Positions 55,151-64,000 are shown, counted from the stretch's first letter. The stretch: DNA of 64,000 nt from Ruegeria sp. TM1040 (GCF_000014065.1 NC_008042.1:66974-130973), one strand, 5' to 3'. Translations and numbers: made by a program. Notes: a model not told the origin generated them from the sequence alone.

Positions 55151-56451
55151 TACTGATATCCCAATAGAAGGCGCGGCAGGAAGAGGCTGATGTCAGGCAC
55201 ATAAGTGACCAGCATCAGGAGACCGAACAACACCGCATAAAAGGGCAGAAGTGGGCGGATGACTTTGGCAATAGAAGTGCCCCCGACAGAGCAGCCCACA
55301 AACAGGGCTGAACCCACAGGCGGCGTACAGATACCAATGCAGAGGTTTAGCGTCATCACGATGCCAAAATGCACAGGGTCCATACCAAGGCCTTTGACAA
55401 CTGGCATGAAAATTGGCGTGAAGATTAAGAGCGCAGGTGTCATATCCATAAAGGTCCCGACGACCAGCAGCGCCACGTTGATCGCCAGGAGGATAGCAAT
55501 CGGGTTATCAGATAGACCCAACAAGAAATCTGAGATCGCAAAAGGGATGCCGCCAAAGGCCATGACACGGCTCATCGCGATGGACGCGCCGATCATCAAT
55601 AGAACCACTGAAGTAGTGACCGCGCTTTCTATCAATATTGCGGGCAAATCCTTAATCGTGATTTCGCGGTACCAGACCAATGCCAAAACCAGCGTGTAGA
55701 GCACTGCTGCGGCCGAGGCCTCGGTTGCCGTGAAGACACCCGAGATGATGCCGCCCATCACGATCACGATCAGGCCCAGAGGCAAGGCTGCATCGCGCGC
55801 GGCCACCATGACCTCGCTGAGTGCGGGACGGGGCGCAACAGGATAGCCGCGCCGCTTAGCGATCACACCAGCCACGATCATCAATCCCAGCCCCATCAGG
55901 ATGCCGGGCAAATATCCAGCTACGAACAACGCGGCTATAGATGTTCCGCCAGTGATCAAGGAGTAAACGATCAACGTTGCTGACGGCGGTATCAACAGGC
56001 CTGTCGGACAGGAGGCAATATTGACCGCAGCAGAAAAAGCAGGATCGTAACCCTCTTTCTTTTGCAAAGGAGCCATCACGCCGCCCACTGCCGCAGCAGA
56101 GGCCACAGCAGATCCGGAAATAGATCCGAACATCATGTTGGCAATCACGTTGCAATGGGCCAGCGCGCCAGGAAGCCGACCGCCCAGCACTTTGGCGAAG
56201 TTGATCAACCGCATGGCGATCCCACCGCGGTTCATGATGTTCCCCGCCAAGATAAAAAATGGAATGGCGAGAAGCGTAAAGCTGTCCAACCCTGACGCCA
56301 TTTGCTGCGCAACGATAAACAGGGATTGGTCCACTCCCATAAACAACAAGAACGTCGCGGTGGTCGCAAGACCAATAGCAAACGCAATCGGCACACCCAG
56401 CGCCATCAGCACGACAAAACTGCCAAAGAGAAGAAAAATAGCTGTCGTCAT
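55150..56451 (-). CDS. dctM: TRAP transporter large permease DctM
   Basis: This 433-residue integral membrane protein has about 12 helices and the typical TRAP large-subunit segments: LFGSFVVLMALGVPIAFAIG at the start, FFILAGNIMNRGGIAMRLI, PTGLLIPPSATLIVYSLI and NLCIGICTPPVGSALFVGC. It imports a Na+-coupled acidic solute, here most likely glucuronate or glucuronosides. It follows dctQ by 11 nt, and its stop overlaps the GH31 start. Confidence 0.96.
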   Translation of the reverse strand: MTTAIFLLFGSFVVLMALGVPIAFAIGLATTATFLLFMGVDQSLFIVAQQMASGLDSFTLLAIPFFILAGNIMNRGGIAMRLINFAKVLGGRLPGALAHCNVIANMMFGSISGSAVASAAAVGGVMAPLQKKEGYDPAFSAAVNIASCPTGLLIPPSATLIVYSLITGGTSIAALFVAGYLPGILMGLGLMIVAGVIAKRRGYPVAPRPALSEVMVAARDAALPLGLIVIVMGGIISGVFTATEASAAAVLYTLVLALVWYREITIKDLPAILIESAVTTSVVLLMIGASIAMSRVMAFGGIPFAISDFLLGLSDNPIAILLAINVALLVVGTFMDMTPALLIFTPIFMPVVKGLGMDPVHFGIVMTLNLCIGICTPPVGSALFVGCSVGGTSIAKVIRPLLPFYAVLFGLLMLVTYVPDISLFLPRLLLGYQ

Positions 56452-56462
56452 GTCACGCCGCC

Positions 56463-56978
56463 TTAATCAAGAGGACCACCGAGCGGCGCCGTCTCGCCAA
56501 GCTCGGGCGAAGATGGACCGTCACGCCACAGCTCGAACGCAAAAATGACGCAGTAAAACACGATGATCGCGCCCGCGAAGGGGATCGCGCCATAGACCAA
56601 CCCCATAGGAAATTGAAGCGCTGGCGTAACTTGACCGGAAGCCATAGTCTTGAGGACAAGCTGGCTACCACCCCGGATCATGACAGAGGTTGCAAAGCCA
56701 AAAATGGCAAATAGGACGAATATCTCGCTTATGATCCGAGCCCGCCCCGACAGTTTCTGGGTTAGAAGATCAATTGCTAAGTGTCGGCGCAAACCTAATG
56801 TGTAGGCCCCTCCAACCAAAGCCAACCACATAAAGAGAAACCGCGCCAATTCATCGGTTACCGTACTAGGCGTACCTAATACGTAACGACTGATGACCTG
56901 CCAGCTCACGCAGGCCACGAGCACCACAAAGATCGTCGTAATGACCAGTTTGAGGAGCATGTCGACCCACGCCCTCAT
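56463..56978 (-). CDS. dctQ: TRAP transporter small permease DctQ
   Basis: This 171-residue, four-helix protein has the standard WQVISRYVLGTPSTVTDELARFLFMWLALVGGAY core (residues 26-60) and LRRHLAIDLL. It is the first gene of the minus-strand catabolic operon and is divergent from dctP. The promoter lies in 56979-57237 with the two palindromic operators. Confidence 0.95.
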   Translation of the reverse strand: MRAWVDMLLKLVITTIFVVLVACVSWQVISRYVLGTPSTVTDELARFLFMWLALVGGAYTLGLRRHLAIDLLTQKLSGRARIISEIFVLFAIFGFATSVMIRGGSQLVLKTMASGQVTPALQFPMGLVYGAIPFAGAIIVFYCVIFAFELWRDGPSSPELGETAPLGGPLD

Positions 56979-57080
56979 GAATGACCCTTACCACAATGGC
57001 GGATTTGTTCACTCCGATTCATAGGCTCCTCCCTCTCTCCGGTCCTTCACTCTTGCCGAAGACCCTCGCTCAGGCCAACT

Positions 57081-57096
57081 AATTGGTCAACCAATT
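57081..57096. promoter_or_regulatory. palindromic GntR/UxuR-type operator 1
   Basis: AATTGGT-CA-ACCAATT has perfect 7-bp arms and a 2-nt centre, close to the E. coli UxuR/ExuR operator form (TTGGT-NN-ACCAA). It lies between divergent dctQ and dctP. The GntR protein at 60039 is the expected ligand-responsive repressor. Confidence 0.75.
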
Positions 57097-57185
57097 TGTG
57101 AAATAAATGTCATTTGGCGCAAATGTCACAACCAATACTCAAGTTTTGGTTGACTGATTGCTGACTTTAAGGAAGCTTTCTGCAT

Positions 57186-57201
57186 TATTGGTTGACCAAT
57201 A
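57186..57201. promoter_or_regulatory. palindromic GntR/UxuR-type operator 2
   Basis: TATTGGT-TG-ACCAATA has perfect 7-bp arms, 105 nt (10 helical turns) from operator 1, and lies 36 nt upstream of the dctP ATG. A weaker half-site (TTTTGGTTGACTGATT) lies between them near 57144-57159. Two spaced sites suggest looping or separate control of each side. Confidence 0.78.
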
Positions 57202-57237
57202 TAACCGGTCAGACCGAAACACTTGGGAGGAGAGACC

Positions 57238-58212
57238 ATGACCAAGACGTTTACCACCGCACTGTCTGCGCTGGCACTGACCGCGTCGGTTGGCGCGACA
57301 GGCGCAACCACCTTGAAACTTAACCACAATAACCCGCCAGATCATCCGGTCCACATCTCAATGCAGATTATGGCAGACCGTGTGGCAGAGCTGACCGACG
57401 GCGAAATCAAGATCCAAATCTTCCCCAATGCCCAGCTCGGCACTCAACGGGAATCGATGGAACTGGTCCAAAACTGCGCTTTGGAGATGGCACGCTCCAA
57501 TGCGTCCGAACTCGAAGCATTCGAGGAAAGCTATTCGGCGCTCAATCTGCCTTACATCTTCTCGTCCGAAGAGCATTTCAACACGGTGATCACCGGCGAC
57601 ATCGGCCAGGATATCCTGAATTCTTCTGTCGATCAGGGTTTTCGCGGGGTCGCGTTCTATACCGAGGGTGCGCGTTCCTTTTATGCGCAAAAGCCGATCA
57701 TGTCCCCGGCAGACTTGCAGGGCGTAAAAGTGCGTGTTCAGCCAAGCCCCTCTGCCATTCGCATGGTCGAACTTTTGGGCGGCAACCCGACACCGATTTC
57801 CTGGGGTGAGCTTTATAGCGCGCTGCAGCAGGGCGTTGTGGATGCGGCAGAAAACAACCCAACCGCACTGACCACCGCACGCCATGGCGAAGTAGTCAGC
57901 GATTTTTCCTTGGATGAGCACACTATGATCCCCTCGGTTGTTGTGATCTCCAACTGCGCATGGGACGGTATGACTGCCGAACAGCAAAAGGCCCTGCAAA
58001 CTGCTGCACTCGACTCCATGGCCGCGCACCGCAAGGCGTGGAACGCAGCCTCCGACGCGGCGATTGAGGAAGCGAAAACCACGCTGAACGTCAATGTCCA
58101 CATGGTCGACAAAGCGCCTTTCGCTGAGGCTGTCTTGCCAATGCATGAGGAAGTGGCGGCGAAATCCGAGCACCTTGCCGATCTGATCGATCGCATCAAA
58201 GCAGCCCAATAA
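57238..58212 (+). CDS. dctP: TRAP transporter solute-binding protein DctP
   Basis: This 324-residue periplasmic binding protein starts at ATG 57238, with GGGAGGAGA upstream, and has a signal peptide (to about residue 25). The DctP fold shows TLKLNHNNPPDHPVHISMQI, FPNAQLGTQRESMELVQ, GVKVRVQPSPSAIRMVELLG (the conserved Arg that salt-bridges the carboxylate) and AAENNPTALTTARHGEV. The Arg plus neighbouring genes argue for a uronate-containing ligand. Confidence 0.95.
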   Translation: MTKTFTTALSALALTASVGATGATTLKLNHNNPPDHPVHISMQIMADRVAELTDGEIKIQIFPNAQLGTQRESMELVQNCALEMARSNASELEAFEESYSALNLPYIFSSEEHFNTVITGDIGQDILNSSVDQGFRGVAFYTEGARSFYAQKPIMSPADLQGVKVRVQPSPSAIRMVELLGGNPTPISWGELYSALQQGVVDAAENNPTALTTARHGEVVSDFSLDEHTMIPSVVVISNCAWDGMTAEQQKALQTAALDSMAAHRKAWNAASDAAIEEAKTTLNVNVHMVDKAPFAEAVLPMHEEVAAKSEHLADLIDRIKAAQ

Positions 58213-58230
58213 GCGACAGGCACAGGCATC

Positions 58231-60042
58231 ATGCTCGAACGTTCCGAACTCGCAGATAACGCGCTGCAAGCTTTGCATGACGAGGATTACGACCGTCCTT
58301 TCAATACGCAAAACCTCAACGCCGATACGCTGATATTCACCCGAGGCCGCCAAGGGCAGTCTTTGGATGGGGATTGGAACTTCTGCGTCGACCTTCTGGA
58401 CACCGGACTGCGGCAAAAATGGTTCGCCATGACGCCAGAAACTCCAGCGGATCGAGTCGAACCTTGGGATTATGACCCCTACATGGGCGACACGGTGCCT
58501 GTGCCCTCCTGCTGGCAGATGCAAAAAGAGAAGTGGTACTTTTTTGAGGGCTCTGCCTGGTATACGCGTCCGTTGACGCACACCCCGACACCGGAGCGGC
58601 GGCAGGTGCTACGCATCGGTGCTGCGCAATATGATTGTAAAGTATTTTTAAATGGCGCGTTTCTCGGTAACCACTACGGGGGCTCAACACCATTCTGCGT
58701 GGAATTGACCGAGGCCCTGAAGCCGGGACAAAATTGGCTGATGCTCTGCGTCAACAACACCCGCACGCTGGACCGTGTTCCGATGCGGAACACCGATTGG
58801 TTCAACTATGGCGGCGTCTACCGAGAGGTAACGCTGTATGATCTCCCGTCCGTTGTGATCCGCGATCTGTTTGTTCGCCTTGAGGGGAATGCAATCCGCG
58901 TATCGGCTGAGGTCGATGGCGAGTGCGCGTCAGCTCAGCTTTTGATTCCCGAGTTGGGTATCGATGTGGAGTTGCCCTTGATCGCAGGAAAAGGTGATTT
59001 GACTCTTCCCGCCTCACCCGAATTGTGGTCGCCGGACAACCCTAAGCTCTATGACGTTTCTCTGACTGCAGGTGAGGATCAGGTACGCGACCGGGTCGGG
59101 TTTCGCAGCATCTCTCGCGAGGGAACCGAAATCCTGTTGAACGGAACACCCCTCTTCCTGAGAGGCATTTCCGTGCATGAAGACGATGCAACGCAAGGAA
59201 AGGTCACCAGCGAGACCGACATCCGCCGCCGGTTTGCTCACGCCAAAGAACTGGGATGTAACTTCCTGCGCCTTGCCCATTACCCACATCACGAAAGAGC
59301 ATCCGAAATTGCTGATGAAATGGGTTTGATGCTCTGGGAGGAGGTTCCGGTCTATTGGGCGATCGACTTTGCCAACCCCGCAACTCGGCGGGATGCTGAG
59401 AACCAGTTGCGCGAACTCATTCGCCGCGATCGAAACCGCGCTAGCGTGATCATCTGGTCGGTGGGCAACGAAAATCCTGACACCGATGCACGGCTTGATT
59501 TCATGCGCGGACTCGCAGATCTGGCCAAGACCGAGGACCCAACCCGCCTGACATCTGCCGCCTGTCTGGTGAACCATACAAAGCTAAAGATTGAAGACCG
59601 GCTTGCCGAATATATCGATATCATTGGCTTGAACGAATATTATGGCTGGTACGAAGAGAACTTTGACGAACTAAATGAGATTGGACGCAATTCTGCGCCT
59701 GACCGCCCGGTGGTCATCTCTGAAACCGGCGCGGACGGCGACAGCACTGAACAGGGGCCAGAACGCGGACTGTTCAGTCTCGCCTATCAGGATGAGGTCT
59801 ATGCCAAACAGATCGCTACACTTCGCACGCTGGACTATGTGAAAGGCATGTCGCCTTGGATCCTCTATGATTTTCGAGTGGAACGACGACAGGGAATCTT
59901 TCAGCGCGGCTGGAACCGCAAGGGACTGATCGCAGGTGATAAGGCGACCAAAAAACCTGCATTCCATCGGTTGGCCGCCTATTATGCCGAACGCGCGGCA
60001 GTTGAGCACCAACCACCATTCGCTCCCGAGGAGACAGCATGA
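58231..60042 (+). CDS. uidA: beta-glucuronidase, GH2 family
   Basis: This 603-residue cytoplasmic enzyme, the same length as E. coli UidA, releases glucuronic acid from beta-glucuronides. It has a jelly-roll N-terminal domain (residues 40-190), an immunoglobulin-like domain (about 190-295) and a TIM barrel with acid/base Glu414 (SVGNENPD) and nucleophile Glu498 (VISETGADG). IGLNEYYGWY is the glucuronidase-type aromatic stretch, and FLRLAHYPHHERASEIAD is the GH2 signature. It lies 18 nt after dctP and overlaps the GntR gene by 4 nt. Confidence 0.95.
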   Translation: MLERSELADNALQALHDEDYDRPFNTQNLNADTLIFTRGRQGQSLDGDWNFCVDLLDTGLRQKWFAMTPETPADRVEPWDYDPYMGDTVPVPSCWQMQKEKWYFFEGSAWYTRPLTHTPTPERRQVLRIGAAQYDCKVFLNGAFLGNHYGGSTPFCVELTEALKPGQNWLMLCVNNTRTLDRVPMRNTDWFNYGGVYREVTLYDLPSVVIRDLFVRLEGNAIRVSAEVDGECASAQLLIPELGIDVELPLIAGKGDLTLPASPELWSPDNPKLYDVSLTAGEDQVRDRVGFRSISREGTEILLNGTPLFLRGISVHEDDATQGKVTSETDIRRRFAHAKELGCNFLRLAHYPHHERASEIADEMGLMLWEEVPVYWAIDFANPATRRDAENQLRELIRRDRNRASVIIWSVGNENPDTDARLDFMRGLADLAKTEDPTRLTSAACLVNHTKLKIEDRLAEYIDIIGLNEYYGWYEENFDELNEIGRNSAPDRPVVISETGADGDSTEQGPERGLFSLAYQDEVYAKQIATLRTLDYVKGMSPWILYDFRVERRQGIFQRGWNRKGLIAGDKATKKPAFHRLAAYYAERAAVEHQPPFAPEETA

Positions 60043-60770
60043 CCCAATACCGGCGCTATCAGGACGTGGCACAGGCCTTGCGGGGTGTGATCCGGGAAGA
60101 AGGGTTTGCCGTCGGCGATCGCCTGCCCCCGGAACGGCAGCTCTCAGAACGGCTTTCAGTGTCGCGATCGTTGGTACGTGAGGCATTGATCATGCTGGAA
60201 ATTGATGGGCTGGTCGAGGTTCGCAAGGGCTCTGGCATCTATCTGGCCACACCCTCTGCAACAAAGGCCCCGCCGGAGCGTGACGATATCGGCCCATTTG
60301 AATTGCTACAGGCACGTCAGCTTCTAGAAAGCTCCATTGCCGCCTTTGCCGCCGAGATGGTCACGAAGAACGACATCACACGGATGCGCGAAGCGCTGGA
60401 AATGGAGCGCGCCGATATTGAGGCCGGCAGCACGGATCACTCCGGCGACGAGCTTTTTCACCGGCTGATTGCTGAGGCAACACAGAATTCGGTACTGGTG
60501 GACATGGTCGATGAGTTATGGCGCAAACGGGACCAGAGCCCGATGTGGGCCAAATTGCACGACCGTATCTTTGATGCGGGGTATCGCCAGAACTGGCTTG
60601 ACGACCACCAACAGATTTTGACCGCTTTGCGCACCAAAGATCGTGACGGTGCGCGCGCTGCCATGTGGCAACACCTTGCCCATGTTCGAGAAACGTTGAT
60701 GGAACTGTCTGATGTCGATGACCCAGCCTTTGATGGGTACCTCTTTCAATCTATTTCCGCGCCAACCTGA
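60039..60770 (+). CDS. GntR/FadR-family regulator of the uronate locus (UxuR-like)
   Basis: This 243-residue repressor has an N-terminal winged HTH (residues 15-74: LPPERQLSERLSVSRSLVREALIML, then GLVEVRKGSGIYL) and a C-terminal FCD ligand domain (about 90-230). It is coupled to uidA (ATGA overlap). The FadR-subfamily half-site TTGGT in the operators 57081-57201 fits this HTH. It is probably relieved by fructuronate or glucuronate, by analogy with UxuR. Confidence 0.93.
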   Translation: MTQYRRYQDVAQALRGVIREEGFAVGDRLPPERQLSERLSVSRSLVREALIMLEIDGLVEVRKGSGIYLATPSATKAPPERDDIGPFELLQARQLLESSIAAFAAEMVTKNDITRMREALEMERADIEAGSTDHSGDELFHRLIAEATQNSVLVDMVDELWRKRDQSPMWAKLHDRIFDAGYRQNWLDDHQQILTALRTKDRDGARAAMWQHLAHVRETLMELSDVDDPAFDGYLFQSISAPT

Positions 60771-60836
60771 GGTCGGAGACAGCCAAAACGCCTTCGACAA
60801 GTCGGCGTTCCCTAATGATAAGAACACGAGGATCGC

Positions 60837-62006
60837 ATGATCGAAACCTGGCGCTGGTTCGGCCCGAATGACCCCGTAACACTGACCGACATTCGTCAGG
60901 CCGGGGCTACTGGCGTTGTAACGGCACTGCACTCTCTCCCCAATGGTACCGTATGGCCAGTCGAGGAGATTGTCGCACGCCGTGACATGATCACCGCTGC
61001 CGGCCTCAACTGGGATGTAGTCGAAAGCGTGCCCGTTCACGAAGACATCAAACGCGCAGCACCAGGGTGGGAAGAAAAGGCGGACGCGTGGGCACAATCT
61101 ATACGCAACCTCGCAGCCTGTGGCATTAAAACTGTGTGCTATAATTTCATGCCGCTGTTGGATTGGACCCGAACAGACCTGACGCACCCCCTTTCTGATG
61201 GTGCGCTGTGCCTACGGTACGACGCAGTGGATGCGGCAGTGTTTGATATTCATATCCTCACCCGGGTCGGCGCTGATGCAGAACATAGGCCGGAGATCGT
61301 ACAACGCGCAACTGAGCGCTTTACCAAGATGACAGAAACGGAATGCGAGGCACTAACGCAGACCATCCTCGCCGGACTACCCGGGGCTGAAGAGAGCTTT
61401 GACATCAATAGCTTCCGATCACATCTTGCTCTTTACAACGATATTGATGCGACCAGACTGCGGGCTAACCTGGCCGCCTTCCTTCAACGTGTAGTGCCTG
61501 TGGCGGAAGAGGTGGGCGTCAGGTTGGGGATCCATCCAGACGACCCCCCCTTCCCCATTTTTGGCCTACCACGTGTAGTTTCTACCGCGGAGGATTTGGA
61601 CCACATCATCCAGGTTTACGAAAGCCCCTCAAACGGCCTGACGTTTTGTACCGGATCGCTGGGCGTGCGTGCGGACAATAATCTACCGGCCATGCTGACG
61701 CGCTTCGGGAAGCATGTAAATTTTCTCCACCTGCGCGCCACACAGCGCGAGGAGGATGGTATCAGTTTTCACGAAGCCCCTCATCTGCTCGGCAACGTCG
61801 ATATGGTCGCAGTATGTAAGGCCGCGCTGGCCGCAGAGGCCGTAGGGGATCGCGAGCTACCATTCCGGCCAGACCACGGCCATATGCTCGCCCATGATCA
61901 ACGCGTCAGTAGTACTCCGGGCTATCCCTACATTGGGCGCTTGCGTGGCCTGGCAGAATTGAGGGGAGTACTCCACACGCTAGCTTGGCTACAAAAAGAC
62001 GACTGA
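60837..62006 (+). CDS. uxuA: mannonate dehydratase UxuA
   Basis: This 389-residue TIM-barrel enzyme dehydrates D-mannonate to 2-keto-3-deoxygluconate. It starts MIETWRWFGPNDPVTL, with the family metal and substrate region VPVHEDIKRAAPGWEE, VCYNFMPLLDWTRTDL, LGIHPDDPPFPIFGLPRV, the FCTGSLGVRADN motif and RPDHGHMLAHDQR near the C-terminus. A GAGGA ribosome site is present. It is the last gene on the plus side of the locus. Confidence 0.96.
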   Translation: MIETWRWFGPNDPVTLTDIRQAGATGVVTALHSLPNGTVWPVEEIVARRDMITAAGLNWDVVESVPVHEDIKRAAPGWEEKADAWAQSIRNLAACGIKTVCYNFMPLLDWTRTDLTHPLSDGALCLRYDAVDAAVFDIHILTRVGADAEHRPEIVQRATERFTKMTETECEALTQTILAGLPGAEESFDINSFRSHLALYNDIDATRLRANLAAFLQRVVPVAEEVGVRLGIHPDDPPFPIFGLPRVVSTAEDLDHIIQVYESPSNGLTFCTGSLGVRADNNLPAMLTRFGKHVNFLHLRATQREEDGISFHEAPHLLGNVDMVAVCKAALAAEAVGDRELPFRPDHGHMLAHDQRVSSTPGYPYIGRLRGLAELRGVLHTLAWLQKDD

Positions 62007-62165
62007 TCAAGCCCAACATACGCTTAAGAAACCTACCAATCCGACACCGGGTTAAGGGCGGTTTGCCGAGGCCCCGTCCTCTAGTGTAAACCTCTCGCAT
62101 GTGGCGGCGACGGAGTTGCGCAGGACCTCTAAGGCCTCGCCGTCACGTCCCGGAAGATAGTATGG

Positions 62166-62460
62166 CTATTGCTCCGGCTTGACTGTGTAACAGGCCTTCA
62201 TCGCCTGCAAGAGCGACCTGCCGCTCAAGGCCGATTGAAAGAGTTGCTCGTTGTAGAACCAAACATATCGGTGCAGCGCGGCCTCCAGCTCTTCACCTGA
62301 TCGGATGTGATGGCTTTAAAGCGCCTCCTCTATCCGCACGTTGAGCGTTCGACCATGCTGTTTGTCTGGAGCGATTTTGGCGGGGTCAGGCGGTGCTCGA
62401 TGTCTAGGTCGGCACAGAGCTTATCCCATAGTGCATTCTTCTGATGGTCACAGATCAGCA
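62166..62460 (-). mobile_element. IS481-family transposase remnant
   Basis: The minus strand reads DHQKNALWDKLCADLDIEHR, then LTPPKSLQTNSMVERS. After a frameshift near 62330 the reading continues with HHIRSGEELEAALHRYVWFY ... LLQAMKACYTVKPEQ-stop. These are the conserved C-terminal motifs of IS481 DDE transposases. The N-terminal part is missing and the frame is broken. Confidence 0.75.
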
Positions 62461-62868
62461 GGCCACCACACTGGCACTGAACATCTAGTCCTTTCATGAA
62501 TGTCGCGATTGGGCTAACTGCTGTCATCGACTTCGGTGCCAACCCACCCCAATATGCAAAATCGGTCGCCGCAGTGCCGCATGGCAGCTTCGAGCCCTTA
62601 GCTGGCGTCGCAGCCTGGCTTGGCGTTTCCAGGTGCATTTGGCTGCTTCCAGCCCAACCACGACATTCATGCAAAGCGCAGCGAAGGGGTCGCTGCGAGC
62701 GCGAAAGGCTTCTCGAAAGCGGACCTTCAAATCTGCTCAGTAGAGCCAGGCGATGCTACACCCTGAACTGATGTCAGCAAATGTCGCTAACTGCCCTTCA
62801 TCGCGCCTGCAGCCGTCATATGCCTTCTATCGTCGGCCCAGCGGACGAAGTTGCTGTTTGGGTGATGT

Positions 62869-63315
62869 TTAGTTTTGAAAGTGCAATTCTCCCCAGATCA
62901 ACGCGACATGGCCCGCGGTAACCTGTGTCACCAGTGCTGTGAATTGGCATTGCAACAAAAATTCACCCTTGGATAAGTCTTGCTCAACAATCTCAAATTC
63001 GTGGCAACGAGCCGGGTCGTATTGCATTGCAATTTCTTTCGCCTGCTCATGCGAATTGTACAAAGGCAAAAGTCGCTTCAACTCGTCAATGGCATCTTCA
63101 AGGCAAGACTTATGGTCAGTTATATCCATACAACCGCCGAGAGCGACTTCATAGCAGGAGATCGCACGTTTGAAATCTGGTTCACTTTGAGCGACGCAAT
63201 CGCTGGTGCTGGCGCTTTCCAGCACTCCAGTCCATGTGACAGGCTCAGAGCTTTGCGCGAATGACGCGGACCCGATGACGCCCAACGAGACGGCTAAAAT
63301 TGATCTGCGCAGCAT
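62869..63315 (-). CDS. small secreted hypothetical protein
   Basis: I start this 148-residue protein at ATG 63315 with AAGGAG 6 nt upstream; it has a signal peptide (residues 1-20, SFA-Q). The mature domain has several Cys residues (DCVAQ, ISCYEVAL, GCMDIT, KSCLEDAI, ARCHEF, LLQCQF), which may form disulfides. No family recognised. A longer upstream frame is not protein-like. Confidence 0.7.
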   Translation of the reverse strand: MLRRSILAVSLGVIGSASFAQSSEPVTWTGVLESASTSDCVAQSEPDFKRAISCYEVALGGCMDITDHKSCLEDAIDELKRLLPLYNSHEQAKEIAMQYDPARCHEFEIVEQDLSKGEFLLQCQFTALVTQVTAGHVALIWGELHFQN

Positions 63316-63599
63316 ACTGCTCCTTAATAATAGATAGAACGAAACGCTAGCAGCTCCCCCCTGATGTTCAATTGTTTGTAGGGCCAATCGAAACGGCAGC
63401 AATGGGCTCGAAGCCCACATGCGGCGTCGCGGGGGGAAGGTTGCAGCGAATCTGTACCACATTCAAGGTGCCAGATGACGCCAGCAGCCCAAACACGACA
63501 TTCGTTCTGCAGCTGTATCTGATTGCCCTGCCCACTGGCAGGGCGGAGAGCAAAAGTTCGCCGCGCCAGTAAGGCAGGCCGGTGGGGACACAAGGAGCG

Positions 63600-63886
63600 G
63601 ACGTCCGCGAAACTGCGAAATCCGAGAGTCTCTCAGCAACGGCGCAAGGCGGCTACACGCCCAGAATGGACCTATTTGCAATCTTTCGGGTCTTGAAGCT
63701 GTAAATGCCATCGACGGCATCAATGCCTTTTCGATGCGGGTTGGCGCGCTCGACGAGCACCAACTCGCGTTCATCTCGGAGATCCTCGAGGACGAGAACC
63801 GCAGACTGGACGCGACGGCCATGCTGACGGTCATGCCGAACTTCGGTTTGTCGGTGTCCTCGATCTTGGGTGAAGACACCCGCTGA
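63600..63886 (+). pseudogene. unidentified coding-like fragment
   Basis: A frame through 63675 reads NLSGLEAVNAIDGINAFSMR, then VGALDEHQLAFISEILEDEN and RLDATAMLTVMPNFGLSVSS, ending TGA at 63886. The composition is convincingly protein-like, but no start codon with a ribosome site is visible and the frame upstream is not continuous. It looks like the 3' end of a truncated gene that I cannot identify. Confidence 0.3.
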
Positions 63887-64000
63887 TTGGGGCTTGTGCC
63901 TGCGATCCGGTCGGCGGACTGCAGGTTCTTTGCGCGCTTTAGTTCTTGCTTTACCATCCGGGCCTTATCGGTCGGCATGACCGGGTTCAACTTGCCTGTT

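Noticed and set aside
57358..58581. 407-codon frame on the minus strand
   Set aside because: It is antisense to dctP and the start of uidA, both with full family motifs.
63463..63990. 175-codon frame on the minus strand at the right edge
   Set aside because: It lacks protein-like composition; the opposite strand in part of this span looks more like coding sequence.
1..64000. tRNA, rRNA or CRISPR arrays
   Set aside because: I scanned for clover-leaf-like tRNA ends, rRNA stretches and regularly spaced repeats and saw none. The regular repeats at 19-22 kb are protein-coding.
1..64000. Origin of replication or oriT
   Set aside because: No rep/par gene, iterons or relaxase gene are visible in the window, so neither can be supported.

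Overview
The window reads as accessory DNA of a marine roseobacter (Rhodobacteraceae, Alphaproteobacteria), most likely from a plasmid or chromid. Grounds are the VirB-type secretion operon of the kind carried by roseobacter plasmids, a dTDP-L-rhamnose operon like that of roseobacter 'biofilm plasmids', TRAP-type uptake, DUF6447 and DUF6552 proteins, and several decayed insertion sequences. No replication or partition gene is visible, so the replicon type is inference.

Layout. (1) 1-5.2 kb, minus strand: the 5' half of a type IV secretion operon (unknown gene, virB1, virB2, virB3, virB4, small lipoprotein, a VirB5-like/lytic transglycosylase protein) running off the left edge. (2) 5.2-9.4 kb: T4SS-associated small secreted proteins, a dead XRE regulator, and an SDR/DUF6552 pair divergent from a LysR regulator. 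(3) 10-39 kb: a cell-surface island. It has four GT4-type glycosyltransferase genes (one fused to a methyltransferase), two further methyltransferases, a type I secretion ABC/HlyD pair, a very large Ala/Thr/Val-rich RTX surface-layer-like protein and a subtilisin-like RTX protease (both with DUF4214 segments), an MsbA-like exporter, an LptC protein and two DUF6447 paralogues, interspersed with IS remnants. (4) 39-49 kb, visibly more GC-rich: arabinose-5-phosphate isomerase, a YCII/ECF42 sigma pair, a solute-binding protein, and a minus-strand operon rmlC - acyltransferase - rmlB - rmlD - rmlA - glycosyltransferase. (5) 49-62 kb: a nearly complete glucuronoside catabolic locus arranged divergently around TRAP genes. 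The minus side holds dctQ, dctM, GH31, uxuB, uxaC and kdgK; the plus side holds dctP, GH2 beta-glucuronidase, a GntR regulator and uxuA. Two palindromic TTGGT-NN-ACCAA operators lie between them. (6) 62-64 kb: an IS481 remnant, a small secreted protein and an unidentified fragment.

How it fits together: regions 3 and 4 make, export and decorate cell-surface polysaccharide and protein (attachment, biofilm). Region 5 imports glucuronic-acid-containing oligosaccharides, cleaves them and routes glucuronate through fructuronate, mannonate and KDG to KDPG. Region 1 suggests the replicon can move by conjugation.

The most striking single observation is that the surface-layer-like gene (19097-22662) is switched off by an exact 17-bp tandem duplication at 22473-22506. 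Removing one copy restores one open frame of about 1182 codons. Second are an 18-nt, nearly identical palindromic element upstream of two T4SS-associated genes, and the hexuronate operators.
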